Source of the DNA: an uncultured Collinsella sp.
Lineage (GTDB): Bacteria; Actinomycetota; Coriobacteriia; Coriobacteriales; Coriobacteriaceae
Assembly (NCBI GenBank): GCA_959023295.1
Contig: CAUFBM010000010.1
Location: 1-64,000 of the forward strand
Length of the DNA: 64,000 nt
Direction of reading: 5' to 3'
Of the stretch, positions 40,381-49,312 are shown one piece after another (positions within the stretch are counted from its first letter, which is position 1; every line of letters begins with the position of its first letter). The notes under the pieces are model-generated. The model made no database searches. It was given only the letters and a program-made list of their open reading frames with translations, and was not told where the DNA came from. The position numbers and the translations under genes are program-made.

Positions 40381-42330
40381 TTAGAACGTTCCGCCGCCGC
40401 CTCCGCCGACGCCACCACCGCCGCCGCCCGAGAAGCCGCCGCCTCCGCCGCCGCCCGAGCTGTCGGAGCTCGACGCGAGCTCACGGATGCTCTCGTGATA
40501 CACGCCGTCGAACGAATCCATCGGCGACTCGTTGCCGTAATGATGGTAGTACCACCAGTAGCAGGGGTAATTGTCGTAGAAACCGTCGGCCTCGCGCACC
40601 TCGGGAGGAACAGCCTCGGCAAGCTGACGTAGGACTTCCTTCGAAACGCCCAGCGCCGCACCCATCACCAGAAGTTTATTCCACAGGACCAGATCGCCGG
40701 GGACGGCTTCCTTTAGGCGCGTGAAGTCCTCGAGCCAATGCTTAAGCGCCTTGCAGCGGGCCGCGACCTCGGCACCCTCCGGCGTAAAGCGGCGGAAGGT
40801 AAGGCTCACGCCAATGCCTACCAGCACGATGGGCACCGAGATCACAGCGGCGATAATGTTCGCCGTAGCGCCATCGGTAAAGAAGATAGACCCCACGGGA
40901 ACAAAGGCGACCAAGATGCCGAGGACCAGGCCAAACACCATGGCGACAATGCCGTCCGAGGCAACGTACTCGCTATCGGCCAGCTTGCCCTTAACGGTGT
41001 TCTGATAGTCCTCGAGCTTGTCGCCCACGGGCGCAGCGTGCTGCTTGACGTAGTGCTGCAGCTCGTCGAACGTGCGCGAGCGGTCGCCGTTTTCGTCGGG
41101 CTTAACACCGGCGAAGAACACCTTGAGCACTGCGCGATCGACACTGCCCTTCTTGACCGACTTCCAGCCTGCATCGCTCACCGTCACGCGGTAGGTCTGC
41201 TCCTCTTTCTCGCGCCCCAGCAGGCCCTTCTTAGCCTTCGTCACGCTCACTTCCTCGAGCTTGATCACGCGATCGTCGGTGAGCTTCATAAGCGTGGCGA
41301 TATAAGCCTGGTCGGGCACCTCGTTCCAGCTCATAAGGGCCGAGAGCACAGCGGGATGGTCGGCGGAGGGCACGTCGCGGAAGTATTCGTCTTGGAAGAG
41401 CGGCCTTGGCTTGCGGCGGCGCAACTTGAGCACGACGATGACGCCGGTAAAGGTCGCCGCCGCGACAACACTCACCACGGCAAGCACGTTGGCAATCATG
41501 CGAGCGTGAGCGCGGCGGGCGTTAGCCTCGTCGGCCCATGCCTTCTCCTCGCTCAGGATTGTCGGCATGCGCTCCTCGCTCGGAGCGGAAAGCCAAGGCA
41601 CCCAATCGCTGGGGAAGGCGATGCGCGCCTCGGCGAATTCGCCCTGATGCACGCAGGGAATGGTATAGGTGACCATGGGTTCGTCCGTGTCGAGCGACAC
41701 GTCGCCCGTCAGCGGGCCGTGGCCCCATGCGCGGAAGTTATCGCCCTTGACGGCCGCCGTCCCGGCAGCGGCATTTGCGAAGTACACTTCCATCTCGACG
41801 TCATCGGAATCCGCAGACCAGCCGTCACCGACGAACTTCCAGTAAAGCTCGGCGGTATCGGACCAGTTCATGACCGCACCGGTCATGGAATAACTCACGT
41901 AAAAGATCGCGCTGTCGCCGCTCTCGTGGGGGCTGAACACCTTGATCTTTACGCCACCGTCGGACTGCTCAACCGTATAGACGCCGCTGTCGCCTTTGTT
42001 TGCATAGTCGACCCTGCTAAACGTGGCATCGTCTTCCTCGACGCTCAGCACATTGACGCCCGCCGTGCCGCCCTGCTGGTTGGTGCCCGTATTGATATCC
42101 CAATACACGCCGTTGATGTCGTCGTCGAAATCAAACTGGCGTCCCTCGACAACGGTCAGCGATCCATCGGCCTCAACCGTGGCACCGATATAGGTTTGGG
42201 TCATGGAATAGCCGTCGGCGCGCGCAACGGCAGGCAACAACAGCAACGCGCACGCGACGAGCGCGCAAATGGAAGCGAATCGCGCAAACAGGCAGCGCTG
42301 CCGACAAGTACTGGCAACGGGGGCGTTCAT
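40381..42330 (-). CDS. DUF2207-domain membrane protein
   Basis: 649 residues. ATG at 42330 follows AAGGA. A signal peptide/first helix lies at ~12-38 (FASICALVACALLLLPAVARA), then an external DUF2207 beta domain (GATVEADGSLTVVEGRQFDF, WDINTG), a second helix near residue 285 (ANVLAVVSVVAAATFTGVIVVL), a cytoplasmic winged-helix-like region, two helices near residues 465-510, and a soluble C-terminal part ending in long glycine runs (GGGGGGGFSGGGGGG...TF). The Gly-rich C-terminus is typical of the family. Function is unknown; members are widespread in gut Actinobacteria and Firmicutes. Confidence 0.88.
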   Translation of the reverse strand: MNAPVASTCRQRCLFARFASICALVACALLLLPAVARADGYSMTQTYIGATVEADGSLTVVEGRQFDFDDDINGVYWDINTGTNQQGGTAGVNVLSVEEDDATFSRVDYANKGDSGVYTVEQSDGGVKIKVFSPHESGDSAIFYVSYSMTGAVMNWSDTAELYWKFVGDGWSADSDDVEMEVYFANAAAGTAAVKGDNFRAWGHGPLTGDVSLDTDEPMVTYTIPCVHQGEFAEARIAFPSDWVPWLSAPSEERMPTILSEEKAWADEANARRAHARMIANVLAVVSVVAAATFTGVIVVLKLRRRKPRPLFQDEYFRDVPSADHPAVLSALMSWNEVPDQAYIATLMKLTDDRVIKLEEVSVTKAKKGLLGREKEEQTYRVTVSDAGWKSVKKGSVDRAVLKVFFAGVKPDENGDRSRTFDELQHYVKQHAAPVGDKLEDYQNTVKGKLADSEYVASDGIVAMVFGLVLGILVAFVPVGSIFFTDGATANIIAAVISVPIVLVGIGVSLTFRRFTPEGAEVAARCKALKHWLEDFTRLKEAVPGDLVLWNKLLVMGAALGVSKEVLRQLAEAVPPEVREADGFYDNYPCYWWYYHHYGNESPMDSFDGVYHESIRELASSSDSSGGGGGGGFSGGGGGGVGGGGGGTF

Positions 42331-42399
42331 AGGCACATCCTTTGTCTGTAAAACCAACAGCGCCATTGTCCCACGTTTGCGGGCGCACATGACGACTAT

Positions 42400-42654
42400 C
42401 TAGGCGACCGGAGCGTCAGACAGGACAAAAGTCACCCTCCCCCGCACCCGGCAGTTAGGGACGTTCCTTATCTGCCGGCATCTTGGGACACCCCTTGCCA
42501 TGGCTCGTGCCAGCAGCAGGCGCCGCTTCACAGCTTCGTCACAGGTGTAGCGGCTTTGTGTTGCCGCTAAATACGCTGATTGAGCCTGCGGGCGAAGGGC
42601 ATAAAGCAGTTGAGCGAAAACGGTTTGCCCCTTTCCCGTTCGCTCGAGGATCAT
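42400..42654 (-). CDS. Possible small protein or gene remnant
   Basis: 84 codons from ATG at 42654 (GGGGG 4 bases upstream). The first ~57 residues look protein-like (ILERTGKGQTVFAQLLYAL, then SRYTCDEAVKRRLLLARAM). The last part runs into the CCGGCAG hairpin element, so the true C-terminus may be lost. I do not recognise a family. It sits in the 513-base gap between the DUF2207 gene and gluQRS, next to a perfect 13-bp hairpin at 42671-42706. Confidence 0.3.
   Translation of the reverse strand: MILERTGKGQTVFAQLLYALRPQAQSAYLAATQSRYTCDEAVKRRLLLARAMARGVPRCRQIRNVPNCRVRGRVTFVLSDAPVA
42448..42478. repeat. 31-bp CCGGCAG hairpin element
   Basis: CCGGCAG-TTAGGGACGTTCCTTAT-CTGCCGG, the same unit as in the composite element at 6957-7015. 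Confidence 0.8.
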
Positions 42655-42670
42655 GTCCCCCTTTTCCGCG

Positions 42671-42706
42671 GAAACCCCGGCAGTTGCGAAGAGCTGCCGG
42701 GGTTTC
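42671..42706. terminator. Perfect 13-bp hairpin upstream of gluQRS
   Basis: GAAACCCCGGCAG / CTGCCGGGGTTTC with a 10-base loop. Weak T content on both sides; could be a terminator of an unrecognised short transcript. Confidence 0.45.
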
Positions 42707-42843
42707 TGTCGTCTATAAAGCCGAGTCGATGTGCAGCGGTCGAGACATTGAGCCGCAGACCCGCCGCGCGCAATGCGCAGCGTCGCCAACTTGTGAGCCA
42801 CGGCAGCGCCTTCCCTACCGCACCCCGCGCTATACTCGTCCGC

Positions 42844-44025
42844 ATGGATATCAAAGCACGCAACATATCAACGCCCGCCGCGGACGCGCCAACGACGCCG
42901 TCCGTCTCCGTTCCCGCGCCCGTCGTGGGCCGCTTTGCCCCGTCGCCCTCGGGCCGCATGCACCTGGGCAACGTGTTCAGCTGCCTGTGCGCGTGGCTTT
43001 CGGCCCGCAGCCAGGGCGGCAGTATCGTGTTGCGCATCGAGGACCTGGACGATCGCTGCAAGCGTCCCGAACTTGCGGCCCAGTTGATCGACGACCTGGC
43101 CTGGCTGGGTCTCGAGTGGGACGAAGGCCCCTACTACCAGCATGATCGCCTAGACCTGTACGAAGCCGCCTTGCGCCGGCTGCAAGACGCCGGCCTCACC
43201 TATCCCTGCTTTTGCACGCGCGCCGAGCTCCACGCCGCGAGCGCGCCGCACGCCAGCGACGGCACGCCTATCTACCGCGGCGCCTGCCGAAACCTTTCGG
43301 CCGAAGAAGTTACCCGCCGCAGTGCCCTGCGCGCCCCGGCCACGCGCCTGCGCGTGCCCACCGTCGATGACCTCGCCGACGACGTGGTCGAGTTTGTAGA
43401 CCGCACGTACGGGGCCCAATGCGAAGCGCTCGCCACCGAGTGCGGCGACTTTTTGGTCCGCCGCAGCGACGGCGTTTTTGCCTATCAGCTAGCCGTGGTG
43501 GTCGACGACGCCGCCATGGGCGTCACCGAGATCGTGCGCGGATGCGATCTGCTGGGCTCCACGCCGCGCCAAATCTACCTGCAGCATCTGCTGGGACTTC
43601 CCACGCCGCACTACGCGCACATTCCGCTGCTCATGTCGCCGGACGGCCGCCGCCTTTCCAAGCGCGACCGCGATCTGGACCTAGGCGAACTACGCGCCCG
43701 CTTTGGCACGCCCGAAGCGCTGCTGGGTTGGCTCGCCGGACAAACGGGCATCACGCCGGACACCGCACCGCGCGCGGCCGAGCAGCTGGTCGAGCACTTT
43801 AGCTGGAACGTCATCCGCGCGCACCGGGAGAACATCGTTATGGGTGAAAGGACGAGTATGGAACAGACAGTAGCCCATCCTGACGAGCGCCCCGATAGCG
43901 ACATTGCCAAAGTATCAACAACCCATCTCTCGCCAGAGGGGTTCGACGCGTTTTGCGAAATACTTGACTCCCCTGTACCTGAAGCCACGAACACGTTACT
44001 CAAGCGCAAGTCAGCTTGGGAGTAA
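42844..44025 (+). CDS. gluQ: Glutamyl-Q tRNA(Asp) synthetase fused to an antitoxin-like tail
   Basis: 393 residues from ATG at 42844. GluQRS glutamylates queuosine in tRNA-Asp. Seen: GRFAPSPSGRMHLGNVFSCL (HIGH-like), RIEDLDDRC, the cysteine/tyrosine cluster YPCFCTRAEL...YRGACRN, and RRLSKRDRDLDL (KMSKS-like). Normal GluQRS proteins are about 290-310 residues. Here the last ~60 residues (MEQTVAHPDERPDSD...LSPEGFDAFCEILDSPVP...LLKRKSAWE) resemble the C-terminus of DUF1778/TacA-type antitoxins. An internal in-frame ATG at 43858 with AAAGGA 5 bases upstream suggests that the tail was, or still is, a separate cistron. Confidence 0.88.
   Translation: MDIKARNISTPAADAPTTPSVSVPAPVVGRFAPSPSGRMHLGNVFSCLCAWLSARSQGGSIVLRIEDLDDRCKRPELAAQLIDDLAWLGLEWDEGPYYQHDRLDLYEAALRRLQDAGLTYPCFCTRAELHAASAPHASDGTPIYRGACRNLSAEEVTRRSALRAPATRLRVPTVDDLADDVVEFVDRTYGAQCEALATECGDFLVRRSDGVFAYQLAVVVDDAAMGVTEIVRGCDLLGSTPRQIYLQHLLGLPTPHYAHIPLLMSPDGRRLSKRDRDLDLGELRARFGTPEALLGWLAGQTGITPDTAPRAAEQLVEHFSWNVIRAHRENIVMGERTSMEQTVAHPDERPDSDIAKVSTTHLSPEGFDAFCEILDSPVPEATNTLLKRKSAWE
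43858..44025 (+). CDS. Truncated DUF1778-like antitoxin, in frame within gluQ
   Basis: 55 codons in the same frame as gluQ. AAAGGA lies 5 bases before ATG at 43858, good for independent initiation. The segment LSPEGFDAFCEILDSP...LLKRKSAWE resembles the toxin-binding C-terminus of DUF1778 antitoxins; the ribbon-helix-helix N-terminus is missing. The usual partner, a GNAT toxin, does not follow. Probably a remnant; possibly expressed as a solo antitoxin. Confidence 0.45.
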   Translation: MEQTVAHPDERPDSDIAKVSTTHLSPEGFDAFCEILDSPVPEATNTLLKRKSAWE

Positions 44026-44077
44026 CTCCCTTAGCAAGCCGGTTTCGCTTCATCACGAAGCTCATGTGTACTCACCT

Positions 44078-44803
44078 CTACGCAGCGTCCCAGGGCATAA
44101 GCTCGTCGCCCAGGCGAACGATGCAGTCGTAGAGCACGGTGTGGCGCTCGGCTGGGTTGGCATCCCGATGAAAATGTCCGTAGTACCAGCGCTTGTAGCC
44201 CAGGCGATCTTCCAGCTCATCGAAAAACGCTGTAAGCCGATCGACTTCGGGGTAATTCCAGCCAGGTGCCGGATAGAGCGTGGACGAGAGCATGCGCGTG
44301 GAACAGGTGTGGGTGATCACGTAGTCGACTCTCCAGCCCACGCTGTCGAGCTTTGTCCGCGCTTCCTCAAAGTTGCGCTCACCCGGCAGCTCCTGCGGCC
44401 ACCAGCTGGAATACGGAATGCGGTATTCCTTGTCCACGCTCGTGGCGCCGCCCATGGTAAAGACCGTTGAGCCGTCGAGCTCAAAAACCTCGCCGCGCGT
44501 CAGGCGCCGTATGGGGGAAGTATCCGACAGGCGCTGCGTCAGCCCACCGTGCCACAGCTCCATGGGGCGCTCTGTCCAATGGTCGTAGCGCTCGTGGTTG
44601 CCGTCGACGAACAGCACGGTATAGGGGCGCGACTCCAGCCAAGCGATATCGGCACATTCCTCGGCAGAAAAATCCCACGGAAAGCCAAAGTCGCCCGCGA
44701 CAATCAGATAGTCGTCGCTCGTCAAGCTATCCCCAAAGTCCCAATCGCGCAGCTTTTGCATGTCGAGGCCGCCGTGAATATCGCCCGTCACATAGACCGT
44801 CAT
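44078..44803 (-). CDS. Calcineurin-like metallophosphoesterase
   Basis: 241 residues. Binuclear metal motifs: YVTGDIHGG (residues 4-12), VAGDFGFPW near 36, FVDGNHERYD near 65, ITHTCS near 150 and YYGHFHRD near residue 210. The order D-x-H, GD, GNH, H, GHxH is complete. The substrate is unknown. It overlaps by four bases with the phosphoesterase gene upstream (44800-45438), so the two are translationally coupled, an unusual tandem of two different members of the superfamily. Confidence 0.9.
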   Translation of the reverse strand: MTVYVTGDIHGGLDMQKLRDWDFGDSLTSDDYLIVAGDFGFPWDFSAEECADIAWLESRPYTVLFVDGNHERYDHWTERPMELWHGGLTQRLSDTSPIRRLTRGEVFELDGSTVFTMGGATSVDKEYRIPYSSWWPQELPGERNFEEARTKLDSVGWRVDYVITHTCSTRMLSSTLYPAPGWNYPEVDRLTAFFDELEDRLGYKRWYYGHFHRDANPAERHTVLYDCIVRLGDELMPWDAA

Positions 44804-45438
44804 CGGACCACCACTTCCCTCTTATAGGCTTCGAGATCGCGCTCGACCTGTTCATCGCCCGTGGCGTTAACCCACCACGGCCATTTAACGCAACACACCG
44901 GCTCGTCGACCTGCGCAAACCACGATTTGAGCTCCTCCAGGCTCACCGGGGTGTAGCCGTTGGCGTCCACGCCCACGTCATAGCGCAGCAGCCCCTGCCG
45001 AAGGTTGAACGTGTTGTACGCGCTGCCGCAGCTGTGGATATGCCCGTGAAGATGCCAGCCGTCGTGCGACATGCCCTGCCAGTCGAGCATGGGATAGTGG
45101 CTCAGCACGATTTTTTGACGTTCGATTTTGAGCACGCAAATGGGCGGCTCGACGATAAAAGCATCCGCCACCGCAGGCTGCGTCCAGTCTTTGTCGTGGT
45201 TGCCGGGCAGCAGATGGACGCGCTTGCATGCGATGCTTTTTCGCAGTTCGTAGGCCTCTTGGACCGTCATCTTAAAGCTAAAGTCACCCAAAATGTAGAG
45301 CTCGTCATCCGCAGCAACCTTGCTGTTAATGTTGGCGACCATGGCGTCGTTCATCTGCGCAACAGTCGACCAAGGCCTATCACTAAGCCGTAGCATGTTC
45401 TCGTGTCCAAAATGAGTATCGCTGGTAAACCAGATCAC
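44800..45438 (-). CDS. Metallophosphoesterase, second of a coupled pair
   Basis: 212 residues. I chose GTG at 45438 because AGGAGG lies 5 bases upstream and the protein then starts (M)IWFTSDTHFGHENML, the conserved first motif. Others: YILGDFSF, LLPGNHDKDW, LSHYPMLDWQG and LHGHIHSCG. This pattern matches small phosphoesterases seen in phage and bacterial genomes with no assigned substrate. The stop overlaps the next gene's ATG. Confidence 0.88.
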   Translation of the reverse strand: MIWFTSDTHFGHENMLRLSDRPWSTVAQMNDAMVANINSKVAADDELYILGDFSFKMTVQEAYELRKSIACKRVHLLPGNHDKDWTQPAVADAFIVEPPICVLKIERQKIVLSHYPMLDWQGMSHDGWHLHGHIHSCGSAYNTFNLRQGLLRYDVGVDANGYTPVSLEELKSWFAQVDEPVCCVKWPWWVNATGDEQVERDLEAYKREVVVR

Positions 45439-45478
45439 GGGGACCTCCTGTTGCTGCGGGACATCCATCCCTTAGGGC

Positions 45479-45718
45479 TTACCCTTCGTTCTTCCATCCA
45501 AACGGGTCAAGCACCCAAAAAACCAGATCGAGCACGCCACCGGTCATCATAGCGCCGGCAAGGGCCATGCAAATGTGCAGAGAGCTGGCACTTCGGAGCA
45601 CGTCGAACGGCCCCAGAACAGCCAGCAGCGCGACCGCTGCGCCGGCAAAGCACAGTGCAAGGCACGGCCCCGCGTCCTTGACGCACTTCTTTGCAAGGTG
45701 CTTGGTGTTGTCACCCAT
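45479..45718 (-). CDS. Small two-helix membrane protein
   Basis: 79 residues from ATG at 45718 (AAGGAG 10 bases upstream). Two hydrophobic segments (LALCFAGAAVALLAVLGPF and ICMALAGAMMTGGVLDLVFWVL) with a short N-terminal basic region (HLAKKCVKDAG). No recognised family. It ends 40 bases before the phosphoesterase pair and is divergent from the helicase gene. Confidence 0.65.
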   Translation of the reverse strand: MGDNTKHLAKKCVKDAGPCLALCFAGAAVALLAVLGPFDVLRSASSLHICMALAGAMMTGGVLDLVFWVLDPFGWKNEG

Positions 45719-45903
45719 CGATATCGAACTCCTTAGAGGGTCGTTGTTCAGATTCATACCGCTGCGACAGAACAGGGCGGCAGGGTAAGTGTCACATGTC
45801 GTGCGGACATGTCTGCAAGCCCTCATATCAAAAGTCGCCCAAAACACGAACGATCGATCTGTTATCCTGGCGCCAACATAGTCTTTCGAAAGGTATGGCC
45901 GGG

Positions 45904-48780
45904 ATGACTACGCAGCAGCAGATTGATATTGAATTCGACTCGCTTGCACGCGAGAACGATTCACCCAAGCTCATCGCCAACTCGAAGGCGACCGGCGGAA
46001 CACTACTATCCGTTATCAAGGAGCAGCTCTCTACCTGCAGCTCTTTTGACTTTTGCGTAGCGTTTGTTGCAGACGGCGGCCTTCAAATCCTGGTCGAGGC
46101 GTTCCAGGAGCTCAAACAGCGTGGCATTAAGGGCAGGCTGCTCACGTCCACCTATCTCAACTTCAACTCACCCGATGCGTTTCGTAAGCTCTTGGAGTAT
46201 GACAACATCGAAGTCCGCGTATTCCAAGGAAATTTGCATGCTAAGGGGTACATTTTTGATAAAGGCGAAACCAGCACGGTTATCGTCGGCAGCTCGAACA
46301 TGACGCAGACCGCCCTCACCTGCAATAAAGAATGGAATGTGCTCTACCGGACCGTTGAAAACAGCCGCCTGCTCGGAGAACTTAGAGGCGAGTTCAATTC
46401 GCTGTGGAACGACGCCTCAACCGTTGCGCTTTCCCAAGACTGGATTGATAACTATGCCGCATATCGATCGGCACGTCCGTCAAAGCCCAAATCGAAACCG
46501 ACGTTCCAGGCAACTGTTAGCCCAACCACGAATGACCTCGAAGAAATCAAGCCCAATAAAATGCAGCAGCGCGCCCTTGAGGCGCTCGATGTAATCCATC
46601 GCAAGGGCGAGACCCGCGCCCTGCTGGTCTCGGCAACCGGCACCGGCAAGACCTTCCTTTCGGCGTTCGATGTACTCGCGTTTAAACCCCGGCGCATCCT
46701 CTTTCTTGCGCACCGCCGGCGCATTATAGACGCCTCCCGTGCAAGTTACGAACGGCTCTTAGGTAGTGTCTACACGTTCGACACCTATCAAACTGGCAAG
46801 AATATAAGCAATGCCACCTGCGTGTTTGCCATGTGTTCTTCAGTCGCCAAACATCTGAGCGATTTCCGTCCCGATGAGTTCGACTACATCGTCATCGACG
46901 AGGCCCACCGCACGGGATCCCAGGGCTACCAATCCATCATGTCGCACTTTACACCTCGGTTTTATCTGGGCATGACCGCTACGCCCAATCGCACCGACGG
47001 CTATGACGTCTTTGCCCTATTCAATCACGTCATCGCGTTCCAGATCACGCTGCAGGATGCCCTAGCCGAGGAGATGCTTGCCCCTTTCCATTACTTTGGC
47101 ATTCACGATCTGGAGATTGACGACGAGACGGTCGAAGACACCGCCTTGTTCGGACGCTTGACGTCTGACGAGCGCGTGCGTCACATCACCGAGAAGATCG
47201 AAGAATATAGCGTCACCAAAAGCAACCGCAGGGGCTTAATTTTCTGCAATCGAAACGCCGAGGCCGAAGAACTGTCGCGCAAATTCAACGCTCTCGAATA
47301 TCGAACGGCTGCGATTAGCGGTCAAGATTCCGATGAAGTCCGCGATGCCGCGATCAGCCGACTTGAAGCCGGCGAGCTCGAGTACATTTTCTCGGTCGAT
47401 ATCATGAACGAAGGCGTCGACATCCCCTCGCTCAATCAGATCATTATGCTTCGGCGCACCGACTCCGCAATCATCTTTATTCAACAGCTCGGTCGCGGTT
47501 TGCGCCTGAATGATGGCAAGGAATACGCACTGGTACTGGACTTTATTGGCAATTACCAGAGCAACTTCTTGGTGCCCATCGCGCTTTCGGGTGACAAGAC
47601 GTACAACAAAGACCGCCTGCGTCGTCTCGTCCAAGAGGGCGATTCGGCGATCCCCGGATGCTCGACCGTGAGCTTCGATCGTATTTCCGAGGCACGCATT
47701 TACAAGGCCATCGATGGCGGCGATTTCACCTCCGTCAGGTTTTTGAAAAACGAATATCTCGACTTGCGCCAAAAACTCGGCAAGATTCCCTCGCTGCTCG
47801 AATTTGATCGTAACGGCTCCATCGATCCGCTGCTTATCTTCAAGAACGGTGGCTTGGGGTCCTACCACGCATTTCTTTCCAAATACGAGCGGGACTACAC
47901 GGTCCAATTTTCCCCTGATCAAACCAAGATTCTCAAATTTATTTCGCAAAAGCTCGCCGCGGGCAAGCGATTCGAAGATCTCTATCTGCTTCAAACACTC
48001 GTCGAAGCCGGACATGAGGGCTACCGACACATGCGCGAGGCCGCCCTTAGAAACTATCGCACGCAGCTTAAGGACAGCGCGGTTAAGTCGGCAATCGCAG
48101 TCCTTAAGGGCGACTTTGCCACTCCTAAAGATTTCGTTTCCCTGCTTATTGACGATGGATGCGGGCCTCGTCTGACCGAAGCGTTTGCGACCGCCCTGCG
48201 CAACGCAGAGTTCAAGCGCCAGATTCTCGAGGTGCTGGATTTTGGTATTGCGCGCAACCGACTCGACTATTCCGAGACGTACGAAAACACGAATTTCGTT
48301 CTCAACGCCAAGTACACGTACGAGGAGGTTTGCCGCCTGATGAACTGGGAAAAGAACATCAACGGCCAAAACCTTGGCGGTTACTTCTACGACGAGAAGA
48401 CCAATACATTCCCCGTGTTTATTAACTATGACAAGGCGCCCGACATTAGCGAGTCCATTCAGTATGAAGACCGCTTTGTTTCGCCGAGTAAGCTAGTTGC
48501 AATCTCTAAGAACAACCGCACGCTCAACTCCCCCGAGATTCAGCGCCTGCAGGCATGGCCGGGCAACGGGCTAAAGACGTATTTGTTTATGCGTAAGAAC
48601 AAGGACGATAAGGGCGGTAGGGAGTTCTATTTCTTAGGCGAAATGCATCCGACCGGCGAGTTCGAAGCTATTAAAACCAAGAGCGGCGACAACGCCGTCG
48701 AAATCGAATATGAGCTCAATGCGCCCGTGCGTCAGGACATTTACGAGTTTATGCTCAGCGACCTTAGTGGAGCCGAGTAA
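45904..48780 (+). CDS. PLD-DEAD/DEAH helicase-DUF3427 protein
   Basis: 958 residues. ATG at 45904 (AAAGG 10 bases upstream); ATG at 45895 is the alternative. N-terminal phospholipase-D-like nuclease domain with one HxK motif (LHAKGYIFDKG, near residue 115, followed by VGSSNMTQTAL). Then an SF2 helicase: motif I SATGTGKTFLSAF near residue 245, DEAH in VIDEAHRTGS, LGMTATPNRTDG, and motif VI QQLGRGLRL. The ~300-residue C-terminal part fits DUF3427. Such proteins occur in defence or repair islands, but the function is not established. Its base composition is visibly more AT-rich than the neighbouring genes, suggesting transfer. Confidence 0.9.
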   Translation: MTTQQQIDIEFDSLARENDSPKLIANSKATGGTLLSVIKEQLSTCSSFDFCVAFVADGGLQILVEAFQELKQRGIKGRLLTSTYLNFNSPDAFRKLLEYDNIEVRVFQGNLHAKGYIFDKGETSTVIVGSSNMTQTALTCNKEWNVLYRTVENSRLLGELRGEFNSLWNDASTVALSQDWIDNYAAYRSARPSKPKSKPTFQATVSPTTNDLEEIKPNKMQQRALEALDVIHRKGETRALLVSATGTGKTFLSAFDVLAFKPRRILFLAHRRRIIDASRASYERLLGSVYTFDTYQTGKNISNATCVFAMCSSVAKHLSDFRPDEFDYIVIDEAHRTGSQGYQSIMSHFTPRFYLGMTATPNRTDGYDVFALFNHVIAFQITLQDALAEEMLAPFHYFGIHDLEIDDETVEDTALFGRLTSDERVRHITEKIEEYSVTKSNRRGLIFCNRNAEAEELSRKFNALEYRTAAISGQDSDEVRDAAISRLEAGELEYIFSVDIMNEGVDIPSLNQIIMLRRTDSAIIFIQQLGRGLRLNDGKEYALVLDFIGNYQSNFLVPIALSGDKTYNKDRLRRLVQEGDSAIPGCSTVSFDRISEARIYKAIDGGDFTSVRFLKNEYLDLRQKLGKIPSLLEFDRNGSIDPLLIFKNGGLGSYHAFLSKYERDYTVQFSPDQTKILKFISQKLAAGKRFEDLYLLQTLVEAGHEGYRHMREAALRNYRTQLKDSAVKSAIAVLKGDFATPKDFVSLLIDDGCGPRLTEAFATALRNAEFKRQILEVLDFGIARNRLDYSETYENTNFVLNAKYTYEEVCRLMNWEKNINGQNLGGYFYDEKTNTFPVFINYDKAPDISESIQYEDRFVSPSKLVAISKNNRTLNSPEIQRLQAWPGNGLKTYLFMRKNKDDKGGREFYFLGEMHPTGEFEAIKTKSGDNAVEIEYELNAPVRQDIYEFMLSDLSGAE

Positions 48781-48783
48781 CAA

Positions 48784-48818
48784 AAAGGAGCGAGGCACCA
48801 TGTGGCACCCGCTCCTTT
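48784..48818. terminator. Bidirectional terminator between the helicase and NUDIX genes
   Basis: AAAGGAGCG / CGCTCCTTT stem with A-rich left and T-rich right flanks. Confidence 0.75.
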
Positions 48819-48819
48819 C

Positions 48820-49215
48820 TTACTTAAGCCCAAGTTTCTTTTCGAGTTCCCTAACGACTTTAACGTCCGCCGGAAGCCAATCGACATCCCACAGGTTATT
48901 GGTATCGAGCCACTTCATGTCCTCGTGAGCGTGCTCTTTGAACTCCCCGGAAAGGATGTTTGCCAGATAGCACTGCATCGACAGGTGAAACGTCTCGTAA
49001 TCGTGTTCGACCGTGCACAGATAGTCGAGATTGCCGATCGTCACCTCGAGCTCTTCCTGAATCTCGCGCACGATCGCCTGCTCGCCGGTCTCGCCCGGCT
49101 CGAGCTTTCCGCCCGGAAACTCCCAGCCATCTTTAAACTCGCCATAACCGCGCTGGCAGCTCAGAATTTTCCCGTCTTTTTGAATAATCGCTGCTGCAAC
49201 ATTGATTGTTTTCAT
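48820..49215 (-). CDS. NUDIX hydrolase, MutT/8-oxo-dGTP diphosphatase type
   Basis: 131 residues. The Nudix box is complete: GGKLEPGETGEQAIVREIQEELEV at about residues 35-58 (G-x5-E-x7-REUxEExGU pattern, with the last Gly replaced). The N-terminus VAAAIIQKDGKILSCQRGYG and the WEFPGG motif are typical of MutT enzymes that clean oxidised nucleotides. ATG at 49215. It is convergent with the helicase gene. Confidence 0.9.
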   Translation of the reverse strand: MKTINVAAAIIQKDGKILSCQRGYGEFKDGWEFPGGKLEPGETGEQAIVREIQEELEVTIGNLDYLCTVEHDYETFHLSMQCYLANILSGEFKEHAHEDMKWLDTNNLWDVDWLPADVKVVRELEKKLGLK

Positions 49216-49312
49216 AACTAGCCATCACCTCTCCAGTTAAGCCCAACCAGTATAGGTGATCAACAAAGATCCGCGTGACGGAACGCTGTTAGAGACTGCA
49301 TGTTTATTCGCA

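Noticed and set aside
42480..42720. Known housekeeping RNA (SRP RNA, RNase P, tmRNA, 6S)
   Set aside because: No conserved core of any of these RNAs is present; only a 13-bp hairpin and a possible short ORF.
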